A DNA stretch of 64,000 nt from Ochrovirga pacifica. GTDB lineage: Bacteria; Bacteroidota; Bacteroidia; Flavobacteriales; Flavobacteriaceae. Below, piece by piece: positions 63,989-64,000 of the stretch. The stretch's first letter is position 1. Every line of letters starts with the position of its first letter. Location of the stretch: NCBI RefSeq assembly GCF_000220525.1, contig NZ_AFPK01000043.1:45334-109333 (forward strand), written 5' to 3'. Made by a program: the position numbers and the translations under genes. The notes beneath the pieces are model-generated. The model was not told the origin of the DNA. It worked only from the letters and a program-made list of their open reading frames with translations, and ran no database searches.

Positions 63989-64000
63989 TTTATTATATTT

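Noticed and set aside
1..64000. tRNA, rRNA, CRISPR arrays, insertion sequences or prophage genes
   Set aside because: No T-loop-like sequences, regularly spaced repeats, transposase motifs or terminal inverted repeats were seen in the gaps on either strand.

Overview
The window reads as chromosomal DNA of a marine member of the Flavobacteriaceae (Bacteroidota). Supporting signs are the AT-rich sequence, Bacteroidota-type promoters (TTTG, about 19 bases, TAnnTTTG), secreted proteins with type IX secretion (T9SS) C-terminal tails, many lipoproteins, a GH86 agarase/porphyranase-type enzyme, a sulfatase, a plant-type glutaminyl cyclase and an MtaB-type methylthiotransferase. The genus cannot be told from the sequence. 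No rRNA, tRNA, CRISPR array, transposase or phage gene was found, so this looks like stable chromosome rather than a genomic island.

Layout. 0-10 kb: an MBL-fold gene cut by the window edge, a FemAB/GNAT-like protein, an Lrp regulator, an M14 peptidase, a small XRE regulator, an M1 aminopeptidase, apt with a GlmU-like nucleotidyltransferase, guaB and a universal stress protein. 10.6-21.8 kb: an iron-centred region with a DAACS symporter, feoA-feoB plus a 39-residue Cys-rich Feo partner, then (all on the minus strand) DUF4856 lipoprotein, imelysin lipoprotein, HTTM membrane protein, FecA-like TonB receptor and a small haem-binding CxxCH protein. 21.8-34 kb: HMG-CoA lyase, NAD(P)HX repair enzyme, aldo/keto reductase, secreted sulfatase, mnmE, YrdC/Sua5 protein, MATE transporter, csaA and an orphan peptide-binding lipoprotein. 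34-46 kb: mtaB, a small hydrolase, a lytic transglycosylase, an Fn3-like lipoprotein with GH86, ribosomal protein L31, and a tight run of glutaminyl cyclase, beta-helix lipoprotein, SDR, SprT-like and DUF389. 46-56 kb: a methyltransferase, two heavy-metal-associated proteins, an SGNH hydrolase, a GNAT-nitrilase fusion, an ArsR/DUF6428 pair with duplicated operator-like sites, msrB-msrA-selO, and two secreted proteins. 56-64 kb: a three-gene photolyase-family cluster, then an aldo/keto reductase, methyltransferase, TPR/T9SS protein and two partly characterised proteins.

The most unusual locus is the photolyase cluster (56271-58984). It holds an FAD-domain protein whose C-terminal half looks like a photolyase alpha/beta domain in permuted order, a 52-residue zinc-ribbon gene (DUF2256) that overlaps its neighbour, and a CryPro/PhrB-type photolyase with no cysteines left for the family's Fe-S cluster. 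Other points are the DUF4856-imelysin-HTTM-TonB receptor-haem protein module with an internal terminator, a 14-bp perfect hairpin between feoA and a divergent unknown gene, two near-identical operator-like sites in the ArsR operon, and three genes whose -7 promoter box lies 3-4 bases before the ATG, which suggests leaderless transcripts.
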